A stretch of DNA of 64,000 nt from Brachionus sp. 'Tiscar' (Eukaryota > Rotifera > Eurotatoria > Ploima > Brachionidae): positions 1-64,000 of the forward strand of contig VANL01000088.1 in assembly GCA_006352455.1 (NCBI GenBank). The letters are read 5' to 3'. Under the pieces are notes generated by a model. The model searched no databases. It saw only the letters and a list, made by a program, of their open reading frames with translations, and was not told where the DNA came from. The translations under genes were made by a program, and so were the position numbers. This document shows positions 23,891 through 36,701 of the stretch, piece after piece; the stretch's first letter is position 1, and each line of letters starts with the position of its first letter.

Positions 23891-24426
23891 TTAATAAATT
23901 TTTTAGAATTTGAAAAAAAATTTTCATGATTAGTAAATTTTGATCAAAAACTTCAATATGGGATTTTTGGTAATTTAGAATCCTAATTTTGTTTGTCATC
24001 TATATTTGCAGCAGCAGTTTCTATTTAGATTTAATTGTTGAAAACAAAATTTAATTCAATACTTGACCAACCAATGTAAAATAATTGCTAAAAAATAGAA
24101 AAATTTTTGAGTCAAAAATTTAAAAATGATTTATAAGTAGAATAATTATAAAGATATGGAACATGATTCAATTGATTTTTTTACATGTAAATATAAAAAA
24201 TAATTTAATTTTTGTTCAAATATTAATTAATATAATTAAAACTATTTTTTTTGGGTAAAATTTAATTTAAAAAATAATAATATTATTTTCACAAATTGAA
24301 TTAAATTTTATTTTCAAAAAAAAAATAAAAACCTAAATATAAGTCGCTACACTAAATGTATACTCATAAAATATATTTGAATTTTTTCAAATTTCTAAAC
24401 ACATCATCATAAAAATAATTTCTAAA

Positions 24427-26340
24427 ATGATTGATGCCACTCAATTAGCTTTCACAATAGCAGTAGCCACTCTAATAATTTTAATTTTAATTTTTATCAA
24501 AACAATCAGAAAATCTGAACAAGAAAATCAGCTTAATTTTAAAAATGAGAGTATTAATTTCAAAATCGAAATTCTTCTATTCCAGCTAATTTTTTTATTC
24601 TTATTTAGCCGAACAAGAACCAATAAAAGAAACTCAAAAAGCTAGAGAAAAAAAAGTTAACTTAAAAAATCTTTCCAAAAGTAAAGAAACGGTTTTCAAA
24701 CATGACTGGTTATCGACAAGTTTAAAAGCTCACAGTGATACAATTACAGGTATTGATTTTAGTTCAAATGGAAAGTATCTTTTGTCTTGTGGAAATGGTA
24801 TTGAAGTCTAATTTTTGAATAAATAAAAAAATGAATTTAATTAAAAAGATCGAGCTGTATTTTTATGGTCAACTAAAGAATTTGAAATGCACCAGCACAG
24901 GTAGTTTTACTAAATTAACTATTTTAATAAGCAAAGTTTTTTATGAAAGAAATTTTCGATGTAATGTTGAATTCGATCATGCTCTTAAGGTTAGATTTAG
25001 CCCTGATTCAAAGTAAATTATTTATTAAAATAAATTTAATAACAATTTTTTTATTTATTTCCAAAAAGATCTTTTATAGCTGGTCTTGGAAATGCAAACA
25101 CGATTAGAGCATATAAAATATCAAAAAAAGAAGATTCTTCTATACAAATAGTTTCAGCTAATATAGAAGATTTTCCCCAAGTATTTAAAATTTTTATTTT
25201 TTATTTACAGTCTATTTAGATTTTAATTTATTTTTTGATTTTTTTAGAAACATAAAACTAATCTTATAAATATTGGAATTTCTTGCAATGCCAAATACAT
25301 TATGACTTGTAGCAAAGATACTACTTTCAATGTATGGAACCTTAAAGGTAAATTTAGATAAAAAATCAATTTATTTTGTTTTAATTTTCAAAAGGTGGTT
25401 TGCTCGCATCTATTGATACAATCCTTGGCAATAACAATTATGCTTGTATATCACCTTGTGGCAGATTTATAGGTGTTTGCGGTAAAAAATAAAAAATATT
25501 AAAATTTTTTCTTTAATTGGCTAATTTAGGTTTCACTCCCGATGTTAAAATATGGGAAGTGTTATTTGACAAAACAGATAATTTTAAAGAAGTTCGAAGA
25601 GCTTTTGAACTCAAAGGTCATTCAGCTGGTATTTATGGTTTCGCTTTTAATTCAGACTCTTCTCGGTTAGCTATGATTCTTTTTAATATATGCTTATAAA
25701 AATGATATTAAATTTGTTTTAAAGAATGGTTAGTGTATCAAAGGACAAAACTTGGCGTTTATGGGATACAAAGAGTAATAAAAATAAAATTTCAACTAAC
25801 TATTCTACTAAAATAAAATTACTTAGTCGATTATGAAAGAGGACAAGATGCCAGTTTAATGCTGACTGTTCCTCTTGGCGATAAAGGACCTAGTCTAATT
25901 GCAATATCTGGTGATTCATATAGCGTTGCAGTTACAGTAAATACCAAGTTGTTTTTTTTCAATGGCCTAACAGGCGAATGTGATCAAGTCATTGAAGATG
26001 TTTTTAAAAGTATTAAAGATTTTAGTTTTAAAAATAAAAATGTTGAATGTATTTTATTTATAAAAGATTCTGTGTGTGAGATTGCATTTAGCAATGATAA
26101 CAATTATCTTGCGGTAGCGGGTGATCGTCACGTCAAGATATTTAGAAATATAACTGGACACAAAAGTGCCATTCAGGATTTAGAGACTCAATTAAAAACA
26201 GTGAAGACCCAGAGTGCAAAAGAAAGAGTTGAGCAACTCATAGAACAACATAGGTAAATGACTTAGAAATAGAAATTAAATCATTGATTTATAATTATTT
26301 TTCGTGCAGAAAATTCATTGAAAATGTGAGCCAAAATTAG
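24427..26340 (+). CDS. TBL2: TBL2, ER-membrane WD40 protein
   Basis: Eleven exons, 24427-24550, 24609-24797, 24849-24900, 24950-25012, 25069-25180, 25248-25347, 25395-25481, 25530-25665, 25725-25774, 25827-26253 and 26310-26340, give 456 residues in one frame (human TBL2 has 447). Residues 6-25 form an N-terminal membrane span. WD repeats follow: LKAHSDTITGIDFSSNGKYL, then DRAVFLWSTKEF, VEFDHALKVRFSPDSK, EDFPQKHKTN, CGFTPDVKIWEV, RAFELKGHSAGIYGFAF, VSKDKTWRLWDT, and a C-terminal coiled coil. Transducin beta-like 2 is an ER membrane protein that binds PERK and supports ATF4 translation under stress. All ten introns are 47-71 bp, apart from the lengths set by the junctions given, and several acceptors lack a pyrimidine tract. 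Confidence 0.93.
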
Positions 26341-27030
26341 AGTATTTGGCGAAACTTCAATATAATCATTATTTATTTGGTTTAAATGATTTATAAAAAT
26401 AAATTAATTTGAAAAATATATTTTTTTATTATTCATGAATGTCTGGATTGAAATTTAAATTGGAGGACTAAATATCGCTCTAATTATTATTAGTAGTAGA
26501 TTAAAAGTTTGCTATAAATTTATTTGAAAAATTCCATTGACGGACCCATATTTGAATGATGGTCCAGCTGACAAATTTTTTTTTCTCAAAATTAATTAAT
26601 ATTACACAATGCATAAAAATAATTAAGAACTTGTTTTTATATCAAATTATATTTCTGCTCTATCTTGCTCAGGCTGCCAAGCTAAGCTCGACTATACTTT
26701 TCAAATTGTTCAAAATTTTTTTTATTAAATTATTTTGAAAAAAAGCTTTTGTCAAGCTTGGATGCGTTTTTAATTATGATGAGAATTAAAACTAAAACCA
26801 CCACACATAGTCTTAATTTTGTTATTTTTTCATTTGGTGACTTTTTTTAAATAATTATTTTTCGTTCAAGCTATATTTTAAATTGCATTCTAGTAAGCTT
26901 TTTTTTTCCTAAATTGGTTTATTTAAAAATTCCACTCTTGAACAAAAACAACTTTTTGATGCTATTTTTTTCCAAAAGCCAATTTTTCCTTATAAATAAC
27001 ATTTGACTTTTGATTTTTCGATAGAGAAAA
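26341..27030. other. AT-rich intergenic stretch
   Basis: Between TBL2 and the next plus-strand gene. A patch at 26537-26575 (GACGGACCCATATTTG, GATGGTCCAGCTGAC) is less AT-rich but not recognisable. A TTTCGATAG site just before the ATG at 27031 could be a cis- or trans-splice acceptor for the downstream gene. Confidence 0.35.
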
Positions 27031-28790
27031 ATGGCTACTGAGGAAAACCTCAAAAACCACGGAATTATAGGACCAAATGAACAGTTCGAAACGCTTTATT
27101 TAGCAGAAGATGAAATAGAGAAGTTTATGGAAAAATATCTTAAAGAGAATCCGGGAACAGAAATCGAGACTAGATACATTAATCAACCACCAATGGAGAT
27201 GACTCAGAACATACAAGTACGTTGGCTCAGGCCCGAAACTCCAGAGATACCTCCAATTATTATAAAAGAAGTTGACACTCCTCAAGCGGAACTTCCTCCA
27301 TTGCGAATTGTACAAAAGCCAAGACAACAACAGGAAAATCAAGAGCCTTTGATAATCAGAGAAAAGCCACCTTTTATTATAATTCCAGAGCCAAAGGTTG
27401 CCTATGTACAAAATTTGTCTAAAAAACAAAGTAAAAACGATTCAAGCAGTGATGGGAAGCCCATTAAAATTGAGCATATTAGATCAGAAAGTCAGAATAG
27501 CTTTGAGAACCACAATTCCAATCACATAAAAACTCGTTACGAGATGGATGAACAAATCAAACGAGACAGATTGTACTCGTTTGAAGAGCATGCGTCCTAT
27601 GTTGACTATGAAGAGTATGATGAACTGCCAACTCAGAGCTATCGATCTAAAATTAGACAAGAAGATGAGCAAGAACTCAAGCTTTATGAGGAAAAACTAA
27701 AGCAAACTTTGTATGAAGAGTACTTGCTTAGACTCGAAAGAGAAAGGCTTGAGAGGAAATTATCAAGATCCGGTGTGTTAGAAGAGCGCATTAGAGAAAG
27801 AAGTGTTTCACAGGAACGAATGTCATTGCTTTCATCGAATAAACTAAGCAACGCTCGCTATCGTGAAGACGAGCAGCGTTTAAGGCAAGTAAGAGAGCAA
27901 GAAATGAATCATCATTATATTAGTAAAAACCAAACAAAAAGTTTAGACTCACAAATAACACAGACCAGTTCTATTAAAAATATGAAATTCTCTAAAATAA
28001 CTGACCCTGTAGAACTCAAACGTTATAATGACATTTTGTATAATCCAACTTCGTATAACTATGAGTCAACAAATGGCACCGATCTAAACCAATCTTCATA
28101 CACTAATATTAACAAAAAATTTAATCACAATGAACTACAAAGTGAAGTTCATTGCATTAAACAGTTAAATAACCCTGACGGCAATTTAGATGTAAGATCT
28201 AGTTAAATTCTAAAAGTTTGATTTTTAAAAGATAAAATGTCATTTAAAACAAAAATAACCAAAAGCAATTTAGACGTATACTAACCTAAATTTTTTAATT
28301 TAGTATTTTATTTTCAAAACCAAATGTCATAGTATATATTTTTTTTATTTATTTAATTAAGATTAACGAAATCGGTGTGGATAGTAGAAGTGAATACAAA
28401 AAAAACTATCAAACATCAAGTTCGGCTAATGTTCCAAGAGTAATTTATTTTATTCTATTTTTAATGAGATTTTATTCCATTTAATTTATATTTTTTCAAT
28501 TTAAGCAAAATGTTTTTGATCATTCTTCAAGTAATGATTTGGGCCAATTGCCGCGTACAGATTCTCAGAGGCGCTATATGGACGATTTAAGAGCTTATGA
28601 GATGTATAATGAAGGCAACAGTGTAGTGAATAGAGTGTCTGATAGTTCGTTATATAAAAGTAATGATACGATATCCAAAAGCGGTAGCAACAATGGCATT
28701 AGAAGACACAGAATAACAACTATCAAAAAATTTTATTCAAATGTGCCTAATCAAAATGATAAGCTTATTTATGTTAACAGTTCTAATTAA
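27031..28790 (+). CDS. Unrecognised proline-rich and coiled-coil protein, 507 residues
   Basis: Exons 27031-28191, 28362-28439 and 28506-28790 stay in frame (donors GAT|GTAAGA and AGA|GTAATT). The protein has an acidic N-terminus, then proline-rich repeats of hydrophobic triplets: IQVRWLRPETPEIPPIII (about 66-83), a middle PPLRIVQKP, and PLIIREKPPFIIIPEP (about 110-125). A long charged coiled coil with many Arg/Glu repeats occupies about residues 200-300, and the C-terminal third is Ser/Asn-rich and low complexity. The RWL-x-P-x-TP-x-x-PP-III pattern resembles repeats I associate with uncharacterised invertebrate cytoskeleton-like proteins, but I cannot name the family. No signal peptide or membrane span is visible, so it is probably cytoplasmic. 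Confidence 0.75.
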
Positions 28791-29030
28791 TTAATATTGG
28801 AAATTGTCTTTTTGATTATTAATAGAATGTAAAAAAAATGAACTTTACTTGTCTTGATATTTAAAAAAAAATCGAATCGCATTTATAAATTTTCTTCAAT
28901 AAAGACAAAAATTACAGTTAAATTTTGTTTCTAATTCATTTTTTGTATGCTCATAGATCTGGATTAAAGATGAACATTAAACTAAAGTAATAATTTTCAA
29001 CTACCAACAATTATAAAATGGGGTTTTAAA
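28791..29030. other. 3' flank of the preceding gene
   Basis: A/T-rich; contains an AATAAA at about 28900, a plausible poly(A) signal for the gene ending at 28790. Nothing else seen. Confidence 0.3.
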
Positions 29031-29327
29031 AAATTTTTGTCAGTGTGAATTTCGGAACAAAAAATAAAAATAAAAATTTTTTAATTGAAACAACCTTAAT
29101 GAAAATGTATCAGCTGATACAAAGTTTTATCACAGAAATTTAGTCTATGCAAAAACTTTGCTTGTCTCCAAAGAGCTATATGCATTTAAAAATAATTAAT
29201 ATTTAATTAGCGAGTTTTTGAATAGACTAAATTTTAGTGGTACAAACTATGTATGAGCTGATACATTTTCATTAAAGTTGTTTCAATTAAAAAATTTTTG
29301 TTCCAAAATTCACAGTAGCAAATTTTT
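29031..29327. mobile_element. MITE with about 90-bp inverted ends
   Basis: The left arm runs GTGTGAATTTCGGAACAAAA, then TTTTTTAATTGAAACAACCT, then TAATGAAAATGTATCAGCTG (from 29043). The right arm is its reverse complement, ending TTGTTCCAAAATTCACAGTA. AAATTTTT occurs at 29031-29038 and 29320-29327 immediately outside, which may be an 8-bp target duplication, though it is low complexity. The terminal TGTGAATTT-x-x-x-GAACAAA is shared with the elements at 48733-49124 and 53267-53519. No coding capacity. Confidence 0.7.
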
Positions 29328-29619
29328 TTTCCAATTTTAAAAATAATAAATTTAAAAAATAAAATTATTAAAAAGTGTTCCTCAAGCTACGAAGATTTTT
29401 TAAAATTTTTTAAATTTAATTAATAAAAATAGACTTGAATTTTTTTTGTTTCTTTTTTAATGAAAATACTAAATATTTTTATAGGATAATTTTGAAACTA
29501 AAAGTAATTTTTAAATTTTAAATAAATTCTACTTAATTTGCTAATAAAATTTATTCGTTTCATTAACAAAAAAATTGAAGAATATGCCAAGTTTTATCTA
29601 ATCAAAAACTTATCTTAGA

Positions 29620-30426
29620 ATTTGTGTATTGGTGGTCATTTTGATCATGAATAGCAAGTTGGTCCAATCATACAGCTACATGGTACCAGAAGATAGTTGT
29701 TTAAACATATACCCAGTTCACAATGCTTCTAATCAACATAGTCAAGCTCCATTTCAAATTATAGTTAATAAAGAGATCTATCATCCAAATGAGTTTATAA
29801 AGGGTAGCATAAATTTTATTTAATTATTAATTTTAAGCTTAAATGATAAGTTTCATTAATTGGAATTGAAAACTTAAAATTTATGGGCTTTGTACTACAA
29901 GCTAGAATTTATCAGACACAAACAATTGTTGGATCTTGGAATCTTGAAAAAATTGGACATGAATTTATCGGAATTTTGAAGTGCTTTGGCGCTAATGTAT
30001 TCAACATTGTTAATTTTCAACAAGTTTTGTAAAGACTTGTTGAATATTGACTAATTTTAATCAAAATTAACTATTTTATATTTTTAGAATTCTTTAGTTC
30101 ATGCTTGGCCAGAATTTTATAAGCAAAATAATTTTTTTACTAATGTAACAGCTATGTGGGTTGCTCCTAAAACCGACAATTTTCACATTGAGTTTGTGTA
30201 ATTTAATTCATGTTATTATTAAATAATAAATTATTTAAAATGCAAATTAAATTGTAGAGCTACAGTTGTACAAAAATATGACCGTTTTTGGACCAATATA
30301 AAATCAAAGAGAATTTCCTCAAGTAAATTTTTGACGCCAAATTGTAGTAAAATAAATCGATTTAGAAAAATTTTTGTTTTTTTAAATTTGGCTTTTTATT
30401 TTAAAAGATTTTCTATTATTTTTTAA
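29620..30426 (+). CDS. Reeler-domain secreted or membrane-tethered protein, 5' end uncertain
   Basis: Exons 29620-29803, 29851-29996, 30088-30197 and 30258-30426 join in frame. Features of a reeler (reelin_N) domain in order: a Cys early in the mature part (PEDSCLNIYPVHN), PFQIIVNKEIYHPNEFIKV, IGIENLKFMGFVLQAR, a second Cys (LKCFGAN), SLVHAW, TAMWVAPKTDNFHIEF and the closing VATVVQKYDRFWTNIKS. Such domains occur in reelin, ferric-chelate reductase-like proteins and insect defence proteins; this one has a single domain of about 190 residues. Codons from 29620 encode ICVLVVILIM, which looks like the core of a signal peptide, but no ATG lies in frame before it except after a stop; the first in-frame ATG at 29647 would remove it. 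A short upstream exon (acceptor TATCTTAG at 29618) is likely. The C-terminus is hydrophobic (KIFVFLNLAFYF). Confidence 0.8.
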
Positions 30427-30636
30427 AATTTATGTATTTAATCTTCTAATCATTTTTCTAATTTGATAAATTAGAATTAAACAATTATTTTTGGTGTATT
30501 TTAAACTTTATTTATTATTTATCTAACATTTAATTAAACAAAAAAATTTAAATAAAAAAATTTCATTTTTTTACTATTTAATTATTTTTAAACATTAGAC
30601 AAAAGATCTGACCAAGAAAATGATTATATTTAATGC

Positions 30637-31938
30637 TCATTTTGAAGATGAAGCTCGTTTTGAATGACTCTCTGGAAAGTCCCCGGACGAATTTTGCTTT
30701 GTTGATCTAAAATCAGATTTCAAGGAAAATTTGTTCTTAATTAACACTGTTCTCTGACCAAATATGCAATTAAACACCGAGTTAATAAGCTCAAATAGTT
30801 GTTGCCTAAATTCACTAGCCATAAAGCTATAAATAAAAATATTCACCGTACAATTTGAATTCATTAAAATAATACAAATAATTTTTATTAATTTCGATTT
30901 TGTTATGTCATACTTGCACTCTAATTCATCAATTGGTTTCTCTACTGAAAGGTATACGACTATTGGCAATGTAAGACTTATGAATACAATGTTATTTGTA
31001 GCTAGCATGTATGAAACATTTCTGGCTTTAGAAGAAACGCTTGATGTGAACGCAGTTGATGCTCGCTTGATTAAGTTTATGCTTTTTCTGGTTAAAACTA
31101 GAGGATCTGATTGACTTGGTGTTGAATTAGAGGACTTTGGTCTCACTTGGGGAAAGCTAAGTCGTCTGTCATCCCCAAATCTACTGGACTCTTGGGCCAA
31201 AGTTTGAGCTAGATTCTTAGTTGATCTTAAAATGCCATGCACAATGATGACACTTGATATTAGCATTATTGCGAATGGTATGAGTACATTGACATACAAG
31301 TCCACCATTACCCATAAGCGATATTTGTTCGCGTGCTCTGGTATATGTTCCAGAGAACAATATATTAAATTAACATCAATCTTAAATTTTTCAACATCTT
31401 TTAAGACGTGCTCGTTTGAATAGAAAAAAAAATGCATATTTAACAAAAATAAACACACGAATAAGACAACCATGACATGAAAAGCTTTTCGTGGTGTGTT
31501 CCATTTTCGAGCTAAACTGGCATACTTTCCACGCACACTAAATATAACACCGATTACTCGATCCAGACTCACAGCCACACAAGTCCATGCCGAAAAATGT
31601 GGCAGAAAATAAATCAGAAATGAGTACAATTTACAAAAAATAATACTTTTTTCTTGTAAATCAATTCCAAAATTGTGTACTAAGAGTAGATTGACGCAAA
31701 ATGTGTGCAATAAGGCTAGGTCTATTATTGATAAACAAGACAAATAGAAAAAAGTAGATGATTTGCGAAGCTTTGGTCTGGTGAGGACAACAAATGTGAT
31801 TGGATTTGAGATCGAACCAAATAGAATCATTATCCACGGGTATACTAGCAAAATTGTGTCTGTTAGCTTGGATAATGAATTAGCCTCTATTAATGATGGA
31901 CATTGTGAATTATTAAAGGTTTTATTTGATGATGCCAT
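30637..31938 (-). CDS. Rhodopsin-class GPCR, orphan peptide-type
   Basis: Intronless seven-transmembrane receptor of 433 residues, started at the ATG at 31938 (MASSNKTFNN). Landmarks: N45 in TM1 (ISNPITF), D73 in TM2 (SIIDLAL), C102 and C194 for the conserved disulfide, DRV at 126-128 where most family members have DRY, a long Ser-rich third intracellular loop (about 238-300), and NIFIY at 366-370 where NPxxY is usual. Potential N-glycosylation sites (NKT, NNS) precede TM1, and the C-terminal tail is Ser/Lys-rich. The look is that of an invertebrate neuropeptide receptor, with the TM1 and TM7 wording of FMRFamide- or thyrotropin-releasing-hormone-like receptors, but I cannot assign a ligand. 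It converges with the reeler gene, 210 bp away. Confidence 0.85.
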   Translation of the reverse strand: MASSNKTFNNSQCPSLIEANSLSKLTDTILLVYPWIMILFGSISNPITFVVLTRPKLRKSSTFFYLSCLSIIDLALLHTFCVNLLLVHNFGIDLQEKSIIFCKLYSFLIYFLPHFSAWTCVAVSLDRVIGVIFSVRGKYASLARKWNTPRKAFHVMVVLFVCLFLLNMHFFFYSNEHVLKDVEKFKIDVNLIYCSLEHIPEHANKYRLWVMVDLYVNVLIPFAIMLISSVIIVHGILRSTKNLAQTLAQESSRFGDDRRLSFPQVRPKSSNSTPSQSDPLVLTRKSINLIKRASTAFTSSVSSKARNVSYMLATNNIVFISLTLPIVVYLSVEKPIDELECKYDITKSKLIKIICIILMNSNCTVNIFIYSFMASEFRQQLFELINSVFNCIFGQRTVLIKNKFSLKSDFRSTKQNSSGDFPESHSKRASSSK

Positions 31939-34900
31939 TTTGCCAATTGTTATCAATTTAAAAACATTTCTAATTTGCTTCTTTTATCTAAGCTATTTTT
32001 AACAAAAAATGTTATTTTTTTTGGCTAAGTTAAATTTTAGGAACTTAATTTGTATTTATTTATTTGACTTAATTGTCTAATTAGCTTTTTCTAAAATCAA
32101 AATTCAAGATCAATTTTCTAAAAATGATTTTTTTTTTCAATTTTTATGCCAAGAGTCAATGGACTGAATTCCTATCTCTTTAAGTCATTACGACTATTGT
32201 CTGATTAGAAGAATTTTTAATCTACAATCATAGAATTTTTTTATTTAAATTAATTAAGTCGTTATTTGGCCTTGCAGCTAATTACAGTAAAATAGTTAAT
32301 AGAAAAAAATTAACTTTTAATAAATTAGACTTTATGTTTCATGCTCGGTTAAATTTTTATGTCTTATTAAAGCAGAAAAATTCCTGGGGAATTGTTAAAA
32401 ACTTATGAGGACTCAATTTTTCGTCATATGATTTATTTTTGTCATTTTTAGTTTAATAAAAATAATTCAATATTGATTAATTACTATTTAAACTTGGTTT
32501 TGATCAAAATTAAACCATTTTAATACGCAGATTAGATATAACTAATTTAAATGGAGATTAGACAGAGAAAATTTATTTTCTAATTATTGTAGCGTTTAAA
32601 AGAAAGTTTATCTAATTTTTCAAGCAATGTAGAAACAAAAATGTGCAAGACATCTTCTTAATTTTTTTTTAATTAAAAAATTCATTAGGAAATTTGAAAT
32701 TTACCTTAAAAATAGAAGAGTATTTATTTAAGTAAAAACTAAATTTACTCAATTTGAAGCATTTCTAATTAGGGAAGTGTGTTTAGAATTTTTAAGCTCA
32801 TCAAAATACGATACGATTTATTGGAGTTAATATAAAAAGAGGAAATATTATTGATAAATTGGATTTTTCTTGATAAATGTTTCAAAGATTCTTAATGAAT
32901 TAATTTCTAACTGGTAAAAAATAGATCTCATCCGGATAATTTATTATTATTTTTACTTATAAAATATTTATGTCTAAAAATTGACAGCTTTTTAAACTAA
33001 TAAATCATAAGATAATTTGGTAAGATTGAATTATTTTGATAGTGAAATAGCGATTTTTCAGATATTTTCAAGTTTTTATTTTTAAAATTTATCTCGGTAA
33101 AGATTTATATTTTCTAAAAATAGCTAAATTATCAGAAAATAATATTGAGTTCTAAATGAATGGTTCTTAACTCGAGCAAAATACTTTATTTAATTTCAAT
33201 ATTTTGTGAAAACTTAAATTGAGAATAATACTTAATTTACTGAAAAAACTTGGCTTAGACTCAAGCATAAAAAAATTTGTTTTCAAAATAGACCAAATTA
33301 TACACATTAACTAGATTATCACAAATAAAAAAAATTCTTTGTAATTAATTTGAAAAAATTTGTTCAAAATTGTTATGAAGTAATTGTCTATAAATTATTG
33401 ATTTATCAAAATAGCAAAAACAAAAATAATTACCTGAATTTAAGGTTTAAATGTCTAGTTATATTTCATAAAAATATTTTATAATTATACATTGCAAAAT
33501 TTGCTAAATAAGCTCGATTTAGCATCATGTTTTTTTAAATTGATTTAAATTATTTGATTTAAAAACCTAATGTATCTTATTTATAGATCTAAAGGAGCTT
33601 AACAGACTTGTGTGTGTTTGAGTTTAAAGCGCTAAATTTTTGATATATATGAACAATAGCTAATTTACAAAGTTAAAATTCCATTTAGAATAGATATATT
33701 TTATCAAATAATAAAAAAATTTTTAAATTTCTACCATGAATACCACTAAAAGAAGTCCAATAAAAGTAAAAGCTACTTAACTTTCAAATTTTCCTACTTT
33801 GCCTTATAAGATATTCAATTTCCTCTGTTATATTAAAAAAAATAAACGCCTTCGCATTACTAGTTTTTACAATAAGCAATACTAAATATTTACTTTTAGC
33901 TTATTAAGTATAACTTTTTGGTTCCGATTCGAATTAAATATATTTAAGCTGCATATATATATATATAATGGAAAATAATGCGCAATTAAAATTAATCCAT
34001 GTCATTTATTAAAATCTAATATCAGGAATTTTGTCAAAAAAAGTAATCGTTTCTTTTTTATCATCAAAAGTTTATTTGAACTAAAAAGGAAATGTAGAGC
34101 ATGCATTAAAAGTTAAAAAAATTGAAATAAAAGCCTAAATAAATTTTACAGAAATGATTTACACGTATCTTTATAAATAAATTTTGATTTTAAATCAAAA
34201 TCTTAACTGTCAAATAAAAGATTTAATATAAACTAATAATAGAAAAGATTAGAACCGAAGGTTTTCTATTTGATTTATTTAAAAATCAAGATTTTTTTTT
34301 CAAGGTGATAAAAGAGAAAGAATTATCAACGAAAAAACAACATTTGATTAAATACCTTAATGATTTGTTGCGTTTTATTATTTTTTATGAATAAAAAAGT
34401 ACAAAAATGATTCTCATACTAAACATGAATGATAAGATCAAGTATTTATTTAAGCTTAGGTATTCATTGAAAACCGATTATAAAGTGATTCTTTATCTTA
34501 AAGCTAAATATTTTTAAATCTAATGGGTAGATAAAAATCGCTGGAATTATTTGAAATAAAATTATTTGAAAAAAAAAAGAAATCTGAAAAATTTAAATAA
34601 AATGGTTGATTTACAAAACTCTGTTTAATTTAACTAAATTAGCTAAGTATAAAAACACTAATTCATATTTTTTCCTCAAGTCAAAATGAGCATTCAATTA
34701 AACAGACATAAAAGGTTTGTCTTGAAAGCAAGTTATATTAAACTTATCATAAATATCCTGTAAGATTTTAATTTCAATTAGATTAAATAATTGATGAACA
34801 TTTTATAAATATAATTTTTAGCATAAAAACGCCCAGTTTTAATCAACTAGTACAGCTTTGAATATTTTGAAAAATTTTAATTTATAAACAGCTCTGCCAA

Positions 34901-36701
34901 TGCGAACTTTAATTTTAAAAAAGCTCTCAAGAGATGCGAGCTAAAATATGCTAAAATCAACTTTACTAGTCTCAAAAGATCAATTCTAAACAAAAATTGA
35001 GTTCTTTCAAACAATCTTGTGTAAAACAACTTTCTTTTTGAATCAGCTTAATCTTTTATTCTAAGTAATACAAAAATTTATAATCAAATTAAAGATCGGA
35101 TTTTTTACTAATTACTTTTAGAATTTATTTAATAAATTTATCAAATGAATAATTGTTTATTTTTAGTTGCATTTTATCTAATTTAAAATAAATTAAACAT
35201 TTAGATTTAAACTAACCAAAATATATTCCAATTTTTTACACAAAATAATTTCAAATTCAAACAAAAAATAAACATTTAATAGTAAAAATTTGATAAAAAA
35301 CTATGAAAAAGCCGAAAAATAAAAATTATCTTTTTACTTTTTAACATAGACTCCAAGTTAATTTAACAACAGAAAAAACAAACAGAAAACTATTTAAAAA
35401 AAATGAAAATTTAATTCAAAATATGACTAAGTAATGATATTGATGCACTAAATAAGTGCAAAGTTAGTAAAAAATATCTTTCATCATTTAGGTTTTATTT
35501 AACATGTTTAAAAAGTCTTAATCTTTTATTTTAACACTAAACTTTAAAAAATTGAAAGCCTCTTTTAATCCTGTTGAATAATTTTGATGAAAAATCCAAC
35601 TTTTAAATCCAATATTTTAAATAATAAAAGTATTTTAATTTGTTGCCCAAACGATTCAGTATGAACATTAACTTTATCAAAGACGTCAATAATTTGTTTA
35701 TCAAAAATAAATAAATTAACTTGAGAAAAATTTACATAAAATTAATTTCATTAAATTCAGTCTACATTTTGAGTTAAATTAAGAAATTTTTTATTAATAA
35801 ATTTTTCGTTAATAAGTATAGTATGCTTATTATTTCTTAATTAATTATTTTTTTATTTGGCTAAAAATAAATTTATGAGAGATTATATAAAAAAGTGTTA
35901 GAACAGAATTGAAATGGAGATGATTCACATAAACTAAAGTAAAATGGCTAAATATCGAGCCCTAGCAAAATTCTAAGACGCTGAAATTCTAAGCGGAAAA
36001 AGTAACTCATACCTGAGAGGTAGATCAAATAATTAGAATTAAGATCAAATAAAGATATGAGGATGGAAAAATAAAAAAAAAATTTAACATAAGCTTAAGT
36101 AATTATATTAAATTGTTTAATTTTTTTTAACAAAACAAATTATTTTCTTTTCGTTTGCTTATTTTTATTTGAAAACATGTAATCGGAATTATCATTAAAT
36201 AAAATATCCACATTAAAATATTAATATAAGAATGACTATTGTTACCTCAAATGGACAAGGCTAATATATATTGATCTATTTTTCATATTTTTTTGAACTT
36301 TTTTTATATTTTGGATATTATGTATTTACACTAATTAAATGGTATTTAGTTCTGAAGTAAAAACAATCTGAAAAAATAAAACATTGTCATTGACCCATTC
36401 TCCTATTTTAAAACAAAAATATTATTATTATTATTAAAATATTTAAAATTGTTTGATTAAAGGTTGAGTAGCCACTGAAAAATATTTTCTAATTAAATTT
36501 AAAAGTAAAATTTAAAAGAGTACCTAAATATCGTTTAAAATTGTTCTTTAAAAAAAATGTTTTTTAAAAAAATTATTACAGATAATTAAGAAAATTAATT
36601 AAGAAAAAATTAATAATTAAGAAAAAATTTCTGATTTGGTCATAATAATGATTGTTTGATGTTTAAGAGCCTAAACCTGTTGAAATACAATAAAAATTTG
36701 G
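31939..36701. other. Gene-poor AT-rich region
   Basis: Nearly 5 kb in which I find no gene, RNA gene or clear element. All open frames are short and A/T-driven. A (TA)n stretch lies at 33955-33968. Some of this may be promoter and 5' leader of the GPCR. Confidence 0.35.

Noticed and set aside
27100..27429. Antisense open frame of 109 codons
   Set aside because: Shadow of the 27031-28790 coding exon; its Trp/Leu/Phe richness mirrors the sense Pro/Glu/Lys codons.
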